Of a stretch of DNA of 64,000 nucleotides, positions 46,782 to 55,797 are shown in pieces. Position 1 is the first letter of the stretch. Every line of letters begins with the position of its first letter. The DNA is from Trebonia sp963811335 (GTDB lineage Bacteria; Actinomycetota; Actinomycetes; Streptosporangiales; Streptosporangiaceae), in assembly GCA_963811335.1 (NCBI GenBank), contig CAWERB010000023.1:62001-126000 (forward strand), given 5' to 3'. Position numbers and translations under genes: made by a program. The notes under the pieces were generated by a model. The model was not told the DNA's origin and ran no database searches. It saw only the letters and a list, made by a program, of their open reading frames with translations.

Positions 46782-47696
46782 ATGCGAGTCTTCGTCACCG
46801 GAGCGACCGGCGCGCTCGGACGGCACCTCGTCCCCGGGCTCGTCGCGGCGGGCCACCAGGTCACTGCCACCACACGGACACCAGGCAAGGCGGCGCCGCT
46901 GCGCGCGGCGGGCGCGGAGCCCGCGGTGCTCGACGGGCTTGACCGCGAGGCGGTGATCGCGGCGGTGCGGGCCGCCGCGCCGGAGGTGATCATCCACCAG
47001 ATGACCGCGCTCGGGGACATGCGGGCACCGCGCCATCTCGACCGGGATTTCGCCGTCACCAACGAGCTGCGCACCACGGGCACCGACAACCTGCTCGCGG
47101 CCGCCGCCGCGGCGGGCACCAGGCGGGTCATCGCGCAGAGCTTCACCGGCTGGCCCAACGAGCGCGCCGGCGGCTCGGTGAAGACGGAAGACGACCCGCT
47201 CGACCCGCGGCCGGTCCCGTCGTCGGCGCGCACCCTCGCCGCGATCAGGCACGTGGAGGAGGCAGTGCCGCGCGCGGTGCCGGAAGGCATCGTGCTGCGC
47301 TACGGGAGCTTCTACGGCCCGGGCGCCTCGGATGTCATGCTTGAGGTCGTGCGGAAGCGGCAGTTGCCCGTGGTCGGCGGCGGAACGGGGATCTGGTCGT
47401 TCATCCACATCGCCGACGCCGCGTCGGCGACGGTCGCCGCGGTCGGGCGCGGCGCGCCGGGCCTCTACAACGTGGTGGACAGTGAGCCGGCGACGGTCGC
47501 GGAGTGGCTGCCGTACCTGGCCGGGGTCGCCGGCGCGAAGGCGCCGCTGCGCGTGCCCGCCTGGGCCGGCCGGCTGCTCGCCGGCGAGTTCATCGTCACC
47601 TGGATGACCACGCGCGCGCGGGTCATCGAACGCCAAGGCACTCAAGGAGCTCGGCTGGGAGCCGCGGTTCGCGAGCTGGCGGGAGGGGTTCAGTGA
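46782..47696 (+). CDS. NAD-dependent epimerase/dehydratase, C-terminal frameshift
   Basis: This is an extended short-chain dehydrogenase with a Rossmann motif VTGATGALGRHL at 5-16. The ATG at 46782 has a GGAGGG ribosome site. Translation stays in frame through GIWSFIHIADAASATVAAV and ends at 47696. From about 47612 the expected C-terminus SSNAKALKELGWEPRFASWREGFSDWVSG appears in another frame and stops at 47712. One base seems to be missing in the GCGCGCGCGGGTC run. This gene is the classic epimerase neighbour of ECF41 sigma factors and overlaps the sigma start. Confidence 0.85.
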   Translation: MRVFVTGATGALGRHLVPGLVAAGHQVTATTRTPGKAAPLRAAGAEPAVLDGLDREAVIAAVRAAAPEVIIHQMTALGDMRAPRHLDRDFAVTNELRTTGTDNLLAAAAAAGTRRVIAQSFTGWPNERAGGSVKTEDDPLDPRPVPSSARTLAAIRHVEEAVPRAVPEGIVLRYGSFYGPGASDVMLEVVRKRQLPVVGGGTGIWSFIHIADAASATVAAVGRGAPGLYNVVDSEPATVAEWLPYLAGVAGAKAPLRVPAWAGRLLAGEFIVTWMTTRARVIERQGTQGARLGAAVRELAGGVQ

Positions 47697-48700
47697 CTGG
47701 GTCAGCGGATGACCACGTGACCGCGGATGACCGTGCGAGCCCGGGCACGGCCGCGGAGTACCGGCCGCTGCTGTTCTCCATCGCCTACGGGATGACCGGG
47801 TCGGTGGGCGACGCCGAGGACATCGTGCAGGACGCGTTCCTCGGCCTCACCCGGGCGCGCCAGGCGGGAACGGTGATCGCCGACCTCAAGGCGTACCTCA
47901 CGACGGCGGTGACCCGGCTCGGCATCAACTACCTGAGCTCGGCCCGGGTGCGCCGTGAGACGTACGTGGGGGACTGGCTGCCCGAGCCGGTCGTCGTGCC
48001 CGTCGGCGAGCCGGGGCCCGCCGAGCACGCCGAGCTGGCCGACTCGCTGTCCATGGCGTTCCTCGTGCTGCTCGAGGCGCTGTCCCCGGTGGAGCGCGCG
48101 GTGTTCATGCTGCGCGAGGTGTTCGGCTACGACTACCCGGCCGTGGCCCGGGTCACCGGCAAGACCGAGGTGAACTGCCGCCAGATCTTCGCCCGCGCCA
48201 GGCAGCGCATCGCCGCCGGGGGAGCCGCGGCGGGACACGCACCTCACGGCGCGCCCGCCCAGGCCCGGCGGGCGGAGGGCGAGGCACTGGCCCGCCGGTT
48301 CTTCGAGGCCGCCGCGGGCGGCGACCTGGACGCGCTGCTCGGCCTGCTCGCGCCGGACGTGGTGTTCCACGGCGACGGCGGCGGCAAGGCGCAGGCGATC
48401 GGCCAGCCCATGGTCGGGCGGCAGCGGGTGCTGCGGCTGATGGCCGGCCTTTTCCGCCGCGCCAAGGTGCTCGGCGCCTACGCCAGGCTCGCCTGGGTCA
48501 ACGGCCAGCCGGGCGCGGTCTCATACGACGCGCAAGGACGGGTGGTCAACGTGTTCGAGCTGGACATCGCCGACGGCCTGGTGCAGGCGATCCGGTCGGT
48601 GGTCAACCCGGACAAGCTCCGTCACCTCGGCCCGGTCTCCGACGTGGCCCTGCTGGCCGGGAAGGAACAGCCGGGCGAAACGCCACCGCCGGGGCCCTGA
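47693..48700 (+). CDS. ECF41-family RNA polymerase sigma factor with SnoaL-like C-terminal domain
   Basis: It is 335 residues. Sigma regions 2 and 4 occupy about 20-90 and 120-175 (YRPLLFSIAYGMTGSVGDAEDIVQDAFLGL; FGYDYPAVARVTGKTEVNCRQIFARARQRI). The C-terminal NTF2/SnoaL-like domain is at 195-315. The three ECF41 signatures are all present: WLPEP at 95-99, DGGGK at 228-232 and NPDKL at 305-309. The GTG at 47693 follows GGGAGGGG and overlaps the restored end of the epimerase gene. The C-terminal domain acts as an internal regulator in the family. Confidence 0.93.
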   Translation: MTGSADDHVTADDRASPGTAAEYRPLLFSIAYGMTGSVGDAEDIVQDAFLGLTRARQAGTVIADLKAYLTTAVTRLGINYLSSARVRRETYVGDWLPEPVVVPVGEPGPAEHAELADSLSMAFLVLLEALSPVERAVFMLREVFGYDYPAVARVTGKTEVNCRQIFARARQRIAAGGAAAGHAPHGAPAQARRAEGEALARRFFEAAAGGDLDALLGLLAPDVVFHGDGGGKAQAIGQPMVGRQRVLRLMAGLFRRAKVLGAYARLAWVNGQPGAVSYDAQGRVVNVFELDIADGLVQAIRSVVNPDKLRHLGPVSDVALLAGKEQPGETPPPGP

Positions 48701-48793
48701 CCAGGCATATACCGGGTCGGCCCGCCCGCCGGCGCGGGCGCGTGATCGAATGGGGCACGCGACAGCCGACAGAGTAAGGGAGACGAGGACGAG

Positions 48794-50230
48794 ATGGCCC
48801 CCGAGGCGACAGCGCAGATCGGCGTGACGGGACTTGGCGTGATGGGCCGCAACCTCGCCCGCAACTTCGCCAGGCACGGGTACCCGACGGCCCTGCACAA
48901 CCGGACCACCGCCAGGACCGACGCGATCATGGACGAGTTCGGCCACGAGGGCACCTTCGTGCCGTCGCGCACGGCGCCGGAGTTCGTCGCTAGCCTGGAG
49001 CGCCCGCGCCGCCTGGTCATCATGGTGAACGCCGGCGCGGCGACCGACGCGGTGATCGAGGAGTTCGCCCCGCTCCTTGAGCGCGGCGACATGATCATCG
49101 ATGGCGGCAACGCCCACTTCGCCGACACCCGGCGGCGGGAGGCGGCGCTGCGGGAGGCGGGGATCCACTTCGTCGGCATGGGCGTGTCCGGCGGTGAGGA
49201 GGGCGCGCTGAACGGCCCGTCGATCATGCCGGGCGGCTCGGCCGAGTCCTGGCAGGCGCTCGGCCCCATGCTGGAGGCGATCGCGGCGCAGGTCGACGGC
49301 GTGCCGTGCACCACGCACGTGGGCCCGGACGGAGCCGGGCATTTCGTGAAGATGGTGCACAACGGCATCGAGTACGCCGACATGCAGCTCATCGCCGAGG
49401 CCTATGACCTGCTCCGCTACGCGGGGGGTTACTCCCCGGCCCAGATCGCCGAGATCTTCCGTACCTGGAACACCGGCCGCCTCGACTCCTACCTCATCGA
49501 GATAACGGCCGAAGTGCTCGCCCACACGGACGCGAAGACGGGCCGGCCCTTCGTCGACATCGTCGCCGACCAGGCCGAGCAGAAGGGCACGGGCCGGTGG
49601 ACCGTGCAGATCGCCCTGGACCTTGGCGTGCCCGTCGACGGGATCGCCGAGGCGACCTTCGCCCGGTCACTGTCCGGCCACTCCGGCCTGCGCGCCGCCG
49701 CCCGCGGGCTCGCCGGGCCCGGCCGCGAGGCGGTCTCCGACCCCGAGGCGTTCGCCAACAAGGTCGAGCAGGCGCTGTACGCGTCCAAGATCGTCTCTTA
49801 CGCCCAGGGCTGGAACATGATCGCCGCGGGCAGCGAGGAGTACGGCTGGGACATCGACCTCGGCAAGATGGCGGTCATCTGGCGCGGCGGCTGCATCATC
49901 CGCGCCGCGTTCCTCGACCGGATCCGCGCCGCCTACGCGGCCAGCGCGCAGCTGCCGACGCTGCTCGCCGACCCGGACTTCGGCAAGGAGGTCACCGAGG
50001 CGCAGGACGCCTGGCGCGAGGTGATCGCCGCCGCGGTGAACAACGGGATCCCGGTGCCCGGGTTCTCCGCCGCGCTCGCGTACTACGACGCGCTGCGCGC
50101 GGAGCGGCTGCCCGCGGCGCTGGTGCAGGGCCTGCGCGACTACTTCGGCGCGCACACCTACCGCCGCACCGACGCCGAGGGCAGCTACCACACCCTGTGG
50201 GCGGCCGGCCGCACCGAGGTCACTCGCTGA
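48794..50230 (+). CDS. gnd: 6-phosphogluconate dehydrogenase (NADP+, decarboxylating)
   Basis: It oxidises 6-phosphogluconate to ribulose-5-phosphate and CO2. It is 478 residues, the long dimeric form. The NADP motif GLGVMGRNLARNF is at 13-25, DGGNAHFADT near 111, and the catalytic lysine is in GPDGAGHFVKMVHNGIEYADMQ near 186. The C-terminal RTDAEGSYHTLW tail is complete. A GGGAGACGAGGACGAG region precedes the ATG. It completes the oxidative pathway begun by zwf and pgl on the opposite strand. Confidence 0.97.
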   Translation: MAPEATAQIGVTGLGVMGRNLARNFARHGYPTALHNRTTARTDAIMDEFGHEGTFVPSRTAPEFVASLERPRRLVIMVNAGAATDAVIEEFAPLLERGDMIIDGGNAHFADTRRREAALREAGIHFVGMGVSGGEEGALNGPSIMPGGSAESWQALGPMLEAIAAQVDGVPCTTHVGPDGAGHFVKMVHNGIEYADMQLIAEAYDLLRYAGGYSPAQIAEIFRTWNTGRLDSYLIEITAEVLAHTDAKTGRPFVDIVADQAEQKGTGRWTVQIALDLGVPVDGIAEATFARSLSGHSGLRAAARGLAGPGREAVSDPEAFANKVEQALYASKIVSYAQGWNMIAAGSEEYGWDIDLGKMAVIWRGGCIIRAAFLDRIRAAYAASAQLPTLLADPDFGKEVTEAQDAWREVIAAAVNNGIPVPGFSAALAYYDALRAERLPAALVQGLRDYFGAHTYRRTDAEGSYHTLWAAGRTEVTR

Positions 50231-50263
50231 CCCGCGGCCAGCTCCCGTAACCGCCTGGCCCGG

Positions 50264-51046
50264 GTGGCCCTTGCGGTGATCCGGGAACCATCCCGGCGAC
50301 GTTACCTAAGCATGATCGACGAACTCGTCACCCGGATGAATGTCCTGCTCGAGCCGCTTGAGTCGGCGGGCGACAAGCGCCGCTACTTCCACGCGACCTA
50401 CCAGCGCACCACCGTCGCGGTTGCCGAGGAGATCAAGCGCGGCGGCTTCGCCGACCCCAGCTGGGTCGAGGAGTGGGATGTCGCGTTCGCCGGCCTGTAC
50501 CTGGACGCGCTTGAAGCCGACCTGGCCGGGCGGCGGCCGTCGCGGCCCTGGGCGATCGCGTTCGGCGCCCCGGCCGGCCTGCCGCCGCTGCGGCACGTGC
50601 TGCTCGGCATGAACGCGCACATCAACTACGACCTGCCGCAGGCCATCGTGGCGGTGATCAGCGACCAGCAGTTCGATGACCCGGCGCTGATCGCCCGCCG
50701 CGAGTCTGACCACCGGGCGATCGACGGCGTGCTCGCCTCCCGGGTCGGGGCCGAGGACGAGGAACTGGCCAGCGTGTCCGGGCCCGCCCCGCTGCTCGAC
50801 CGGGTGCTCGCGCCGCTGAACCGGCTCGGCACCCAGCGCTTCCTGCGCGAGGCGCGGCAGAAGGTGTGGGCCAACGCGACCGCGCTCAGCCGGGCGCGCA
50901 GGCAAGGCCCGGATGCATACCACCGCGTCCTCGCCCAGCTTGAGGAGCTGAGCGCCGCCAAGGTCACCCAGCTGCAGGCACCCGGGCAGGTGATACTCAA
51001 GCTGGCCGCCACCGGATTCGGGGTCAGACTGCCCGCCGGGCAGTGA
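50264..51046 (+). CDS. DUF5995 family protein
   Basis: It is 260 residues. The conserved core includes YFHATYQRTTVAVAEEIKRGGFADPSWVEEWDVAFAGLYLDAL near 40-85 and VLLGMNAHINYDLPQAIV near 112-130. The polar HINYDLP stretch marks the family. The start is uncertain: the GTG at 50264 gives 16 more residues than the ATG at 50312, which begins the conserved part. No function is assigned to the family. It lies 33 nt after gnd on the same strand. Confidence 0.85.
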   Translation: MALAVIREPSRRRYLSMIDELVTRMNVLLEPLESAGDKRRYFHATYQRTTVAVAEEIKRGGFADPSWVEEWDVAFAGLYLDALEADLAGRRPSRPWAIAFGAPAGLPPLRHVLLGMNAHINYDLPQAIVAVISDQQFDDPALIARRESDHRAIDGVLASRVGAEDEELASVSGPAPLLDRVLAPLNRLGTQRFLREARQKVWANATALSRARRQGPDAYHRVLAQLEELSAAKVTQLQAPGQVILKLAATGFGVRLPAGQ

Positions 51047-51051
51047 CGGCC

Positions 51052-51360
51052 TTATCCCCGCCTGTCGCGCCCGCTCTCCCCGGCTATCTTCCTGATCCGC
51101 CCGGAACCGGCGTCCGGGTCGGCATGCGGGCCGAGGGGGCCGAGGTCGGCGGCCCCGAGGTCGTCGTCGCCGATCAGCTCGAACTCGTCCTCCTCCGGCC
51201 CGTCCGGACCCACGTCGCCGGCAGGCTGACCGGCGGGCTGACGGGTCAGCCCGCCTTCCTTGTGCTCCGGCTGGCGCTCTGGCTGGCGAGGCCCCATGTC
51301 ATCGACGTCTTCGTCTCGGGACTTCGCATGCGGGTAATGCCTTGCTGTGCCGTGGCTCAT
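51052..51360 (-). CDS. Small acidic hypothetical protein
   Basis: A 102-residue open frame encodes a very hydrophilic protein (MSHGTARHYPHAKSRDEDVDDMGPRQPERQPEHKEGGLTRQP ... EEDEFELIGDDDLGAADLGPLGP). The acid-rich centre and lack of hydrophobic segments suggest disorder. It has no recognised domain, and an overlapping rightward frame exists. The call rests on an ATG start and a plausible composition only. Confidence 0.35.
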   Translation of the reverse strand: MSHGTARHYPHAKSRDEDVDDMGPRQPERQPEHKEGGLTRQPAGQPAGDVGPDGPEEDEFELIGDDDLGAADLGPLGPHADPDAGSGRIRKIAGESGRDRRG

Positions 51361-51587
51361 GACTATCCTCCGCTGCCGGCCGTCTGCGGGCCGGCTCCGG
51401 TTACCCTGCCCGGTCCGGCCGTCCCTTAAGAGTGGGAACGGGAGGTTGCTGACGGCGATGCCTCGAGACCGCGGGCGGGCCGCTGATCGGGATCCGCTAG
51501 TGACCCGATCAGCGCCGCACCAGTCTCCGCGCTCAGGTCGTTACGCGCATGGCCGCCGGCCGTGGCCGTAAGGTTCCTGAGGGCAGC

Positions 51588-52133
51588 TCACGGGAAGGTT
51601 GGCAAGGTCAGGGTGACCGGGTGGGTGATGACGGTCTTGCCGTTGACCTCCTGGTAGGCGGGCGGCCGGGTCCCGGTGAAGATGAGGGTCATCCGGGTGT
51701 ACTTGCGCTCCGACGGGCGGCCCTTGACCGGGGCGCTGCCCCACAGGGCCACGAGCGCGTGGTAGGTGTGGAAGTGGCCGCCCACGCAGGTGGGCGTGCA
51801 GTCGTTCAGGTAATACGTGCCGTAGCCGCTGGCCAGGTGCGAGGTCCAGCTCGTCCAGTGCAGTCTCGTGAGTCCCACGGCCCCGTCCCCGCAGTTGCTG
51901 ATGCCCGACGGAGCGACTTCGGCATCGTTATCGCAGCCGAGCAGGATGAATTTGGGCGCGGTGGCCCTCGTGGTGAGCGCGGTGGTGGCCGCGTGCGCCG
52001 AGGAGGCGCTGCCCGTGGCCGCGTCGCGGGTGCTGGCAGAGGCGCCGACGCTCTGTACGGCCAAGGCGATAATCAGGCCAATTGCGACTGGAGTGAAAAT
52101 TGAAGCGACAGCTGTAATACGTCCCCGGTTCAT
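51588..52133 (-). CDS. Secreted hypothetical protein
   Basis: This 181-residue protein has an N-terminal signal-type segment: MNRGRITAVASIFTPVAIGL then IIALAVQSVGASAS, with signal cleavage expected near residue 34. The mature part has four cysteines (C67, C81, and C112/C116 in NDCTPTC) that probably form two disulfides, and aromatic-rich WTSWTSHLASGYGTYYL. It is likely extracellular. The region 51361-51587 downstream is non-coding. Confidence 0.7.
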   Translation of the reverse strand: MNRGRITAVASIFTPVAIGLIIALAVQSVGASASTRDAATGSASSAHAATTALTTRATAPKFILLGCDNDAEVAPSGISNCGDGAVGLTRLHWTSWTSHLASGYGTYYLNDCTPTCVGGHFHTYHALVALWGSAPVKGRPSERKYTRMTLIFTGTRPPAYQEVNGKTVITHPVTLTLPTFP

Positions 52134-52252
52134 GATGGATTCCCGTCCCCGTGCCGGTGTAAGTGACTGACGTACTAATAGACGGCGCAGGCCCTGCGGT
52201 TGGTTGCCTGGTTATCCGATGAAGGGCCCGGCTCGTCGTCCGCTCCGAGACG

Positions 52253-53276
52253 TCAGTCCCGGACGGTCACGTGGCGCAGCGCGTCCGGTGTGAGGTCGCC
52301 CAGGGTCGGGTAGCCGTCGACCGCCATGATCAGGTCGGCCTCGGCGAGCAGGGTGCGCAGCACGTGCTCGATGCCCCTGGCGCCGCCAAGGGCGAGCCCG
52401 TAGGCGTACGGCCGCCCGATGCCGACGGCCGTCGCGCCGAGGGCGCGGCGCGCGTCGTCGGGGTGGCAGATGCCCTTGAGTATCAGCGGCAGCTTGGTAA
52501 GCGAGCGCAGCCAGGGCAGGTCATCCCAGGTCAGCGGATTGCCGAAGATGCCAGCCCAGTGCGCGACGGCGGCCATCGGGTTCTCCTCCGGCGCCTGGCC
52601 GAGCCGGGCGCGGAACACCGGGTCGGAGGTGTAGTTGGCCAGGCACAGGCCGCGCAGCTGCGGCAAGTTGCTGGTGGACAGGTCACGGGGCCGCCACCCG
52701 GTGATCCAGGTGTCGAGGGTGACCACGACGGCGCGAAAGCCCGCCCGCTCGGCGCGCGACACCAGGCTGGCGGCGAGTTCCCGGTCAGTCGGCGTGTACA
52801 GCTGGAAGAAGCCGGGGGCGTCCCCGAGCCGCACCGCGACGTCCTCCATCGGGTCGGCGGACAGCGTGGAGGCCACCATCGGCACCGTCAGCCGCGCCGC
52901 CGCCTCCGCGGTTGCCAGGTCACCGTGCCCGTCCTGCGCGCACAGCCCGATGACCCCGATCGGCGCGAGGAACACAGGCGACGGCAGCCGCATGCCGAAC
53001 AGGTCCACCGACAGGTTCCGGGTAACCGCCCCCACCAGCATCCGCGGCATCAGCCCCCACTGGCGGAACGCCGCCACGTTGGCGCGCTGGGTGTACTCGT
53101 CGCCGGCGCCGCCCGCCACGTACGACAGCACCGAGGGCGGCAGCGCGCGCGGCCCGCGCCTCGAGCTCGGCGAAGGACACCGGCAGGCTCGGCACCGTGC
53201 CCCCCAGCCCGGCGAGGTAGATGTCAAGCTGGAAGTCACCGTACGGCGCCGCCGGCCGCGGGCTGGACTCGGTCAT
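52253..53276 (-). pseudogene. FMN-dependent alpha-hydroxy-acid oxidase, frameshifted and missing its active-site segment
   Basis: This belongs to the lactate 2-monooxygenase/glycolate oxidase family. The N-terminus (MTESSPRPAAPYGDFQLDIY, LAGLGGTVPSLPVSFAELEARA) and the rest (ALPPSVLSYVAGGAGDEYTQRANVAAFRQWGLMPRML ...) are in different frames, joined near 53150. FMN contacts YVAGGAGDE, SPVFLAPIG and FQLYTP are intact. After LILKGICHPDDARRAL the sequence jumps straight to GATAVGIGRPYAYGLALGG. About 55 residues are missing, including the catalytic histidine in SNHGGRQ and the phosphate-binding part of the barrel. It cannot be an active oxidase as written. Confidence 0.75.
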
Positions 53277-53367
53277 CGCAGCTGGCTCCTCGTGCTCGGT
53301 TACCGCGGCACCCGCGCCGGCGGTCCTCGCCGAGATGGTATGCCCGCCGCCGGGCGGGGCGCCGACG

Positions 53368-53697
53368 TCACTGCCGAACGGGCTGTTCGCCGTCGAGGAA
53401 CTCCAGCCGGGTGAACTGCGCGGTGAACCCGGTGCAGCCGGGGCACTGCCATTCCTCGCCAGGGAACCACATGTGGCTGTAGACGATGAGCTGTGACTTG
53501 CCGTCGAAGACCTCGGCGAGCCGGACCGGTCCCTGCTCGCCCTCCAGGGTGTAGTCAGGCAGCAGCACCATCGGCAGCCGCCGGCGCTGGGCGGCGATCG
53601 CGTCGAGCTCTCGCGTCGCGGCCTTTTCCCTGACGCGGAGCGCGTCGAGCTCGCGTTGCCAGGTGGCTGCGTCCACGACGGGCGGCAGCGCGGTCAT
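53368..53697 (-). pseudogene. DUF899 thioredoxin-like protein, truncated
   Basis: The frame from the ATG at 53697 gives MTALPPVVDAATWQRELDAL, RVREKAATRELDAIAAQRRRLP and FDGKSQLIVYSHMWFPGEEWQCPGCTGFTAQFTRLEFLD, a DUF899 N-terminal half with the CPGC motif. It then stops within about 10 residues. In another frame just beyond the break the sequence NSPFGSDVGAPPGGG appears, a later part of the family. About 30-35 codons are lost and the gene then runs into the next promoter. It is degraded. Confidence 0.7.
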
Positions 53698-53867
53698 GGG
53701 ACCTCCCGAACTCGTCACGTGCATGTCGCAGGGTTAGACCCGGCACGGCACGGCACGCTAATTCATCGCAGGCCCGCCCAGCCGACCGGACGGTGCCTGA
53801 CCTGCCCCCAGGCCGGCCCGGCGCGTACAATCCGGGACATCAGGGCATTGGGTACGGGAGGGGTGCC

Positions 53868-54680
53868 GTGCGAGTGGGGGCCGCGAGCACAGCGTCCTGC
53901 GCCGCTCACCTGGTGAACATCCCGGCCAAGGTGCATGTGCCGTCCGGCGTGAAGGTCCCGGTCGGCCGGGCCGACCTGACCCTGCAGCCGATGATGTGGA
54001 TGTTCGTGGCGATCCTGGTTACCTTCCTGGTCACCAGGACGGTGACCAGGCTGATCCGGTCGGGCAGCGGTGGCGGGGCCGGACTCGGCAACGTCCACTT
54101 CCGCGGCAACCACGTCCACCATCAGGTCTTCGGCATCCTGGCCATCATCGGCACCGGCATCGTCCTGGTGTCGCAGACGCCGCACGGGGCGGCGCTCGAC
54201 GCGGCCGCGGCCGTCTTCGGGGCGGGCGTCGGCCTCACCGTCGATGAGTTCGCGCTCTGGCTGCACCTGGAGGACGTCTACTGGTCGGAGCAGGGCAGGA
54301 AGTCGGTGGACGCGATCTTCTGCGTGCTGGTGATCACCGGGGCGCTGGTCGGCGGGACCGACTTCGTGACCGGCAGGACCGGGACGGCGGCCTGGTGGTC
54401 GTCGGTCGGCGTGATCGCCGTCAACCTGCTGCTCTGCTGGATCTGCCTGCTCAAGGGGAAGGTGGTGACCGGCGTCGTCGGCATCTTCTTCAGCGTGACT
54501 GCCCTGGTCGGCGCGGTCCGGCTGGCCAAGCCCGGGTCGTGGTGGGCGACCCACCGCTACGCGGGGCGGCCGCGCCTCGCCAGCCGCGCCGCCCGCCGCT
54601 TCGACCAGCGTCACCACGACCGGTGGAACTGGGTGCGCGACTTCGTGGCGGGCGCCCCGTCACAGGAAAGGCCAGGCTGA
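53868..54680 (+). CDS. Conserved actinobacterial integral membrane protein
   Basis: It is 270 residues with about six helices. The conserved part FGAGVGLTVDEFALWLHLEDVYWSEQGRKSVDAIF near 121-155 and GNVHFRGNHVHHQVFGILAIIG near 75-96 are typical of a widespread actinobacterial membrane family without assigned function. The polar charged residues inside helices (H-x-HH, D-E-x4-W) suggest a metal or proton role. The GTG at 53868 follows GGGAGGGG. It converges on an XRE regulator gene. Confidence 0.78.
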   Translation: MRVGAASTASCAAHLVNIPAKVHVPSGVKVPVGRADLTLQPMMWMFVAILVTFLVTRTVTRLIRSGSGGGAGLGNVHFRGNHVHHQVFGILAIIGTGIVLVSQTPHGAALDAAAAVFGAGVGLTVDEFALWLHLEDVYWSEQGRKSVDAIFCVLVITGALVGGTDFVTGRTGTAAWWSSVGVIAVNLLLCWICLLKGKVVTGVVGIFFSVTALVGAVRLAKPGSWWATHRYAGRPRLASRAARRFDQRHHDRWNWVRDFVAGAPSQERPG

Positions 54681-54689
54681 ACGGCCTTT
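54667..54689. terminator. Bidirectional terminator hairpin
   Basis: AAAGGCC (54667-54673) and GGCCTTT (54683-54689) are perfect arms around AGGCTGAAC, with flanking A and T runs that serve both directions. The stop of the membrane-protein gene lies in the loop, and the stop of the leftward XRE gene follows immediately at 54690. Confidence 0.8.
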
Positions 54690-55592
54690 TCACGTCTCCG
54701 CGGCAACCTGCTCGATGAAGCGGGCGGAGGCGTCCGGCGGCAGCGCCTCGGTGCTCAGCTTGTCCATGACCGCCAGGTGGTGCTCGACGTCTGTGCGCTG
54801 CTCCAGGTAGACGGCGCCGGTGAGCTGCTCGATGTAGACCACGTCCGGCAGGTAGCCCTCCTCGAAGCGCAAGATGGTGAACGACCCGCTCGCGGCGGCG
54901 TGACCGCCCCGGGCGAACGGGACGACCTGGAGGGTCACCCCCGGCGACTTGACCGCCTCGATGAGGTGGCCGAGTTGCGCGCGCATCACCGCCGCGCCGC
55001 CCACCGGCCGGCGCAGCACCGCCTCGTCCATGACCGACCAGATCTTGGGCGGGCTCGCCCTGGTGAGCAGGTCCTGCCGCTTGACCCGCAGCCCCACCCG
55101 GCGCTCGGTCTCCGCCGGGGACGCCGGCTCAAGGCCCAGCTGCGTGACCGCCCTGGCATAGTCCTCGGTCTGGAAGAGCCCGTGCACGAACTGGAGCTCG
55201 AAGGTCCGGATGGTGGAGCACACGGACTCGAGGCCCAGGTAGGTCTCGAACCAGCCCGGCAGGACGTCGCCGTAGCTGGTCCACCAGTCCATCCTCTTGG
55301 ACTGCCCGGCCAGCTCAAGCAACATGGACCGGCCCTGCTCGTCGGTCACGCCGTAGAAGGTGAGCAGGTCCTCCACGTCGCGCGCCTTGAACCCGACCCG
55401 GCCGGTCTCCATCCGGCTGATCTTGGACCGCGAGGCCCGGATCTCGTAGCCGGCCCGGTCGGGCGTGATGCCCGCGGCCTCGCGAAGCTGACGCAGCTTG
55501 GAGCCGAGCAGCATGCGCAGGACGAACCCGTCGACGGGCGGTTCATCCGTGCCGGGCTCTGACTCGCCACCGCCCGGCTCCTCAGTGATCAT
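54690..55592 (-). CDS. Helix-turn-helix XRE regulator with DUF5753 (Scr1-type) C-terminal domain
   Basis: It is 300 residues. The N-terminal helix-turn-helix (LGSKLRQLREAAGITPDRAGYEIRASRSKISRMETGRVGFKARDVEDLLTFYGV, about 29-82) is followed by the DUF5753 region (MDWWTSYGDVLPGWFETYLGLESVCSTIRTFELQFVHGLFQTEDYARAV ... LQVVPFARGGHAAASGSFTILRF). In actinomycetes these genes usually precede a DUF397 protein, forming a bald/antitoxin-like pair. Here the downstream neighbour is convergent and no DUF397 gene is seen. The 205-nt gap 55593-55797 upstream shows no gene; its middle is A/T-rich and likely holds the promoter. Confidence 0.9.
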   Translation of the reverse strand: MITEEPGGGESEPGTDEPPVDGFVLRMLLGSKLRQLREAAGITPDRAGYEIRASRSKISRMETGRVGFKARDVEDLLTFYGVTDEQGRSMLLELAGQSKRMDWWTSYGDVLPGWFETYLGLESVCSTIRTFELQFVHGLFQTEDYARAVTQLGLEPASPAETERRVGLRVKRQDLLTRASPPKIWSVMDEAVLRRPVGGAAVMRAQLGHLIEAVKSPGVTLQVVPFARGGHAAASGSFTILRFEEGYLPDVVYIEQLTGAVYLEQRTDVEHHLAVMDKLSTEALPPDASARFIEQVAAET

Positions 55593-55797
55593 TACCGCTC
55601 CGACGCCGCTTGACCTGCACTCCGTGAGCTTCCCCCAGGCACCCAGCCGCGGTGTTGCACCGCAACTTCCTCCGGTATTTTACGCATTCAGGAACTGCGT
55701 GCATGTCCAAACCGGACCGACTGGCATCGCGTTGCCAAATCGGAACTGTTTCCTCGCACCATTGATTCGAAATCTATAAATACCTGGCTCGCGAGCG

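Noticed and set aside
51043..51429. Rightward 128-codon frame opposite the small acidic protein
   Set aside because: Its sequence is Leu/Val/Pro-rich without hydrophobic organisation and it begins 4 nt before the preceding gene ends; no better evidence than the opposite strand, which is itself doubtful.
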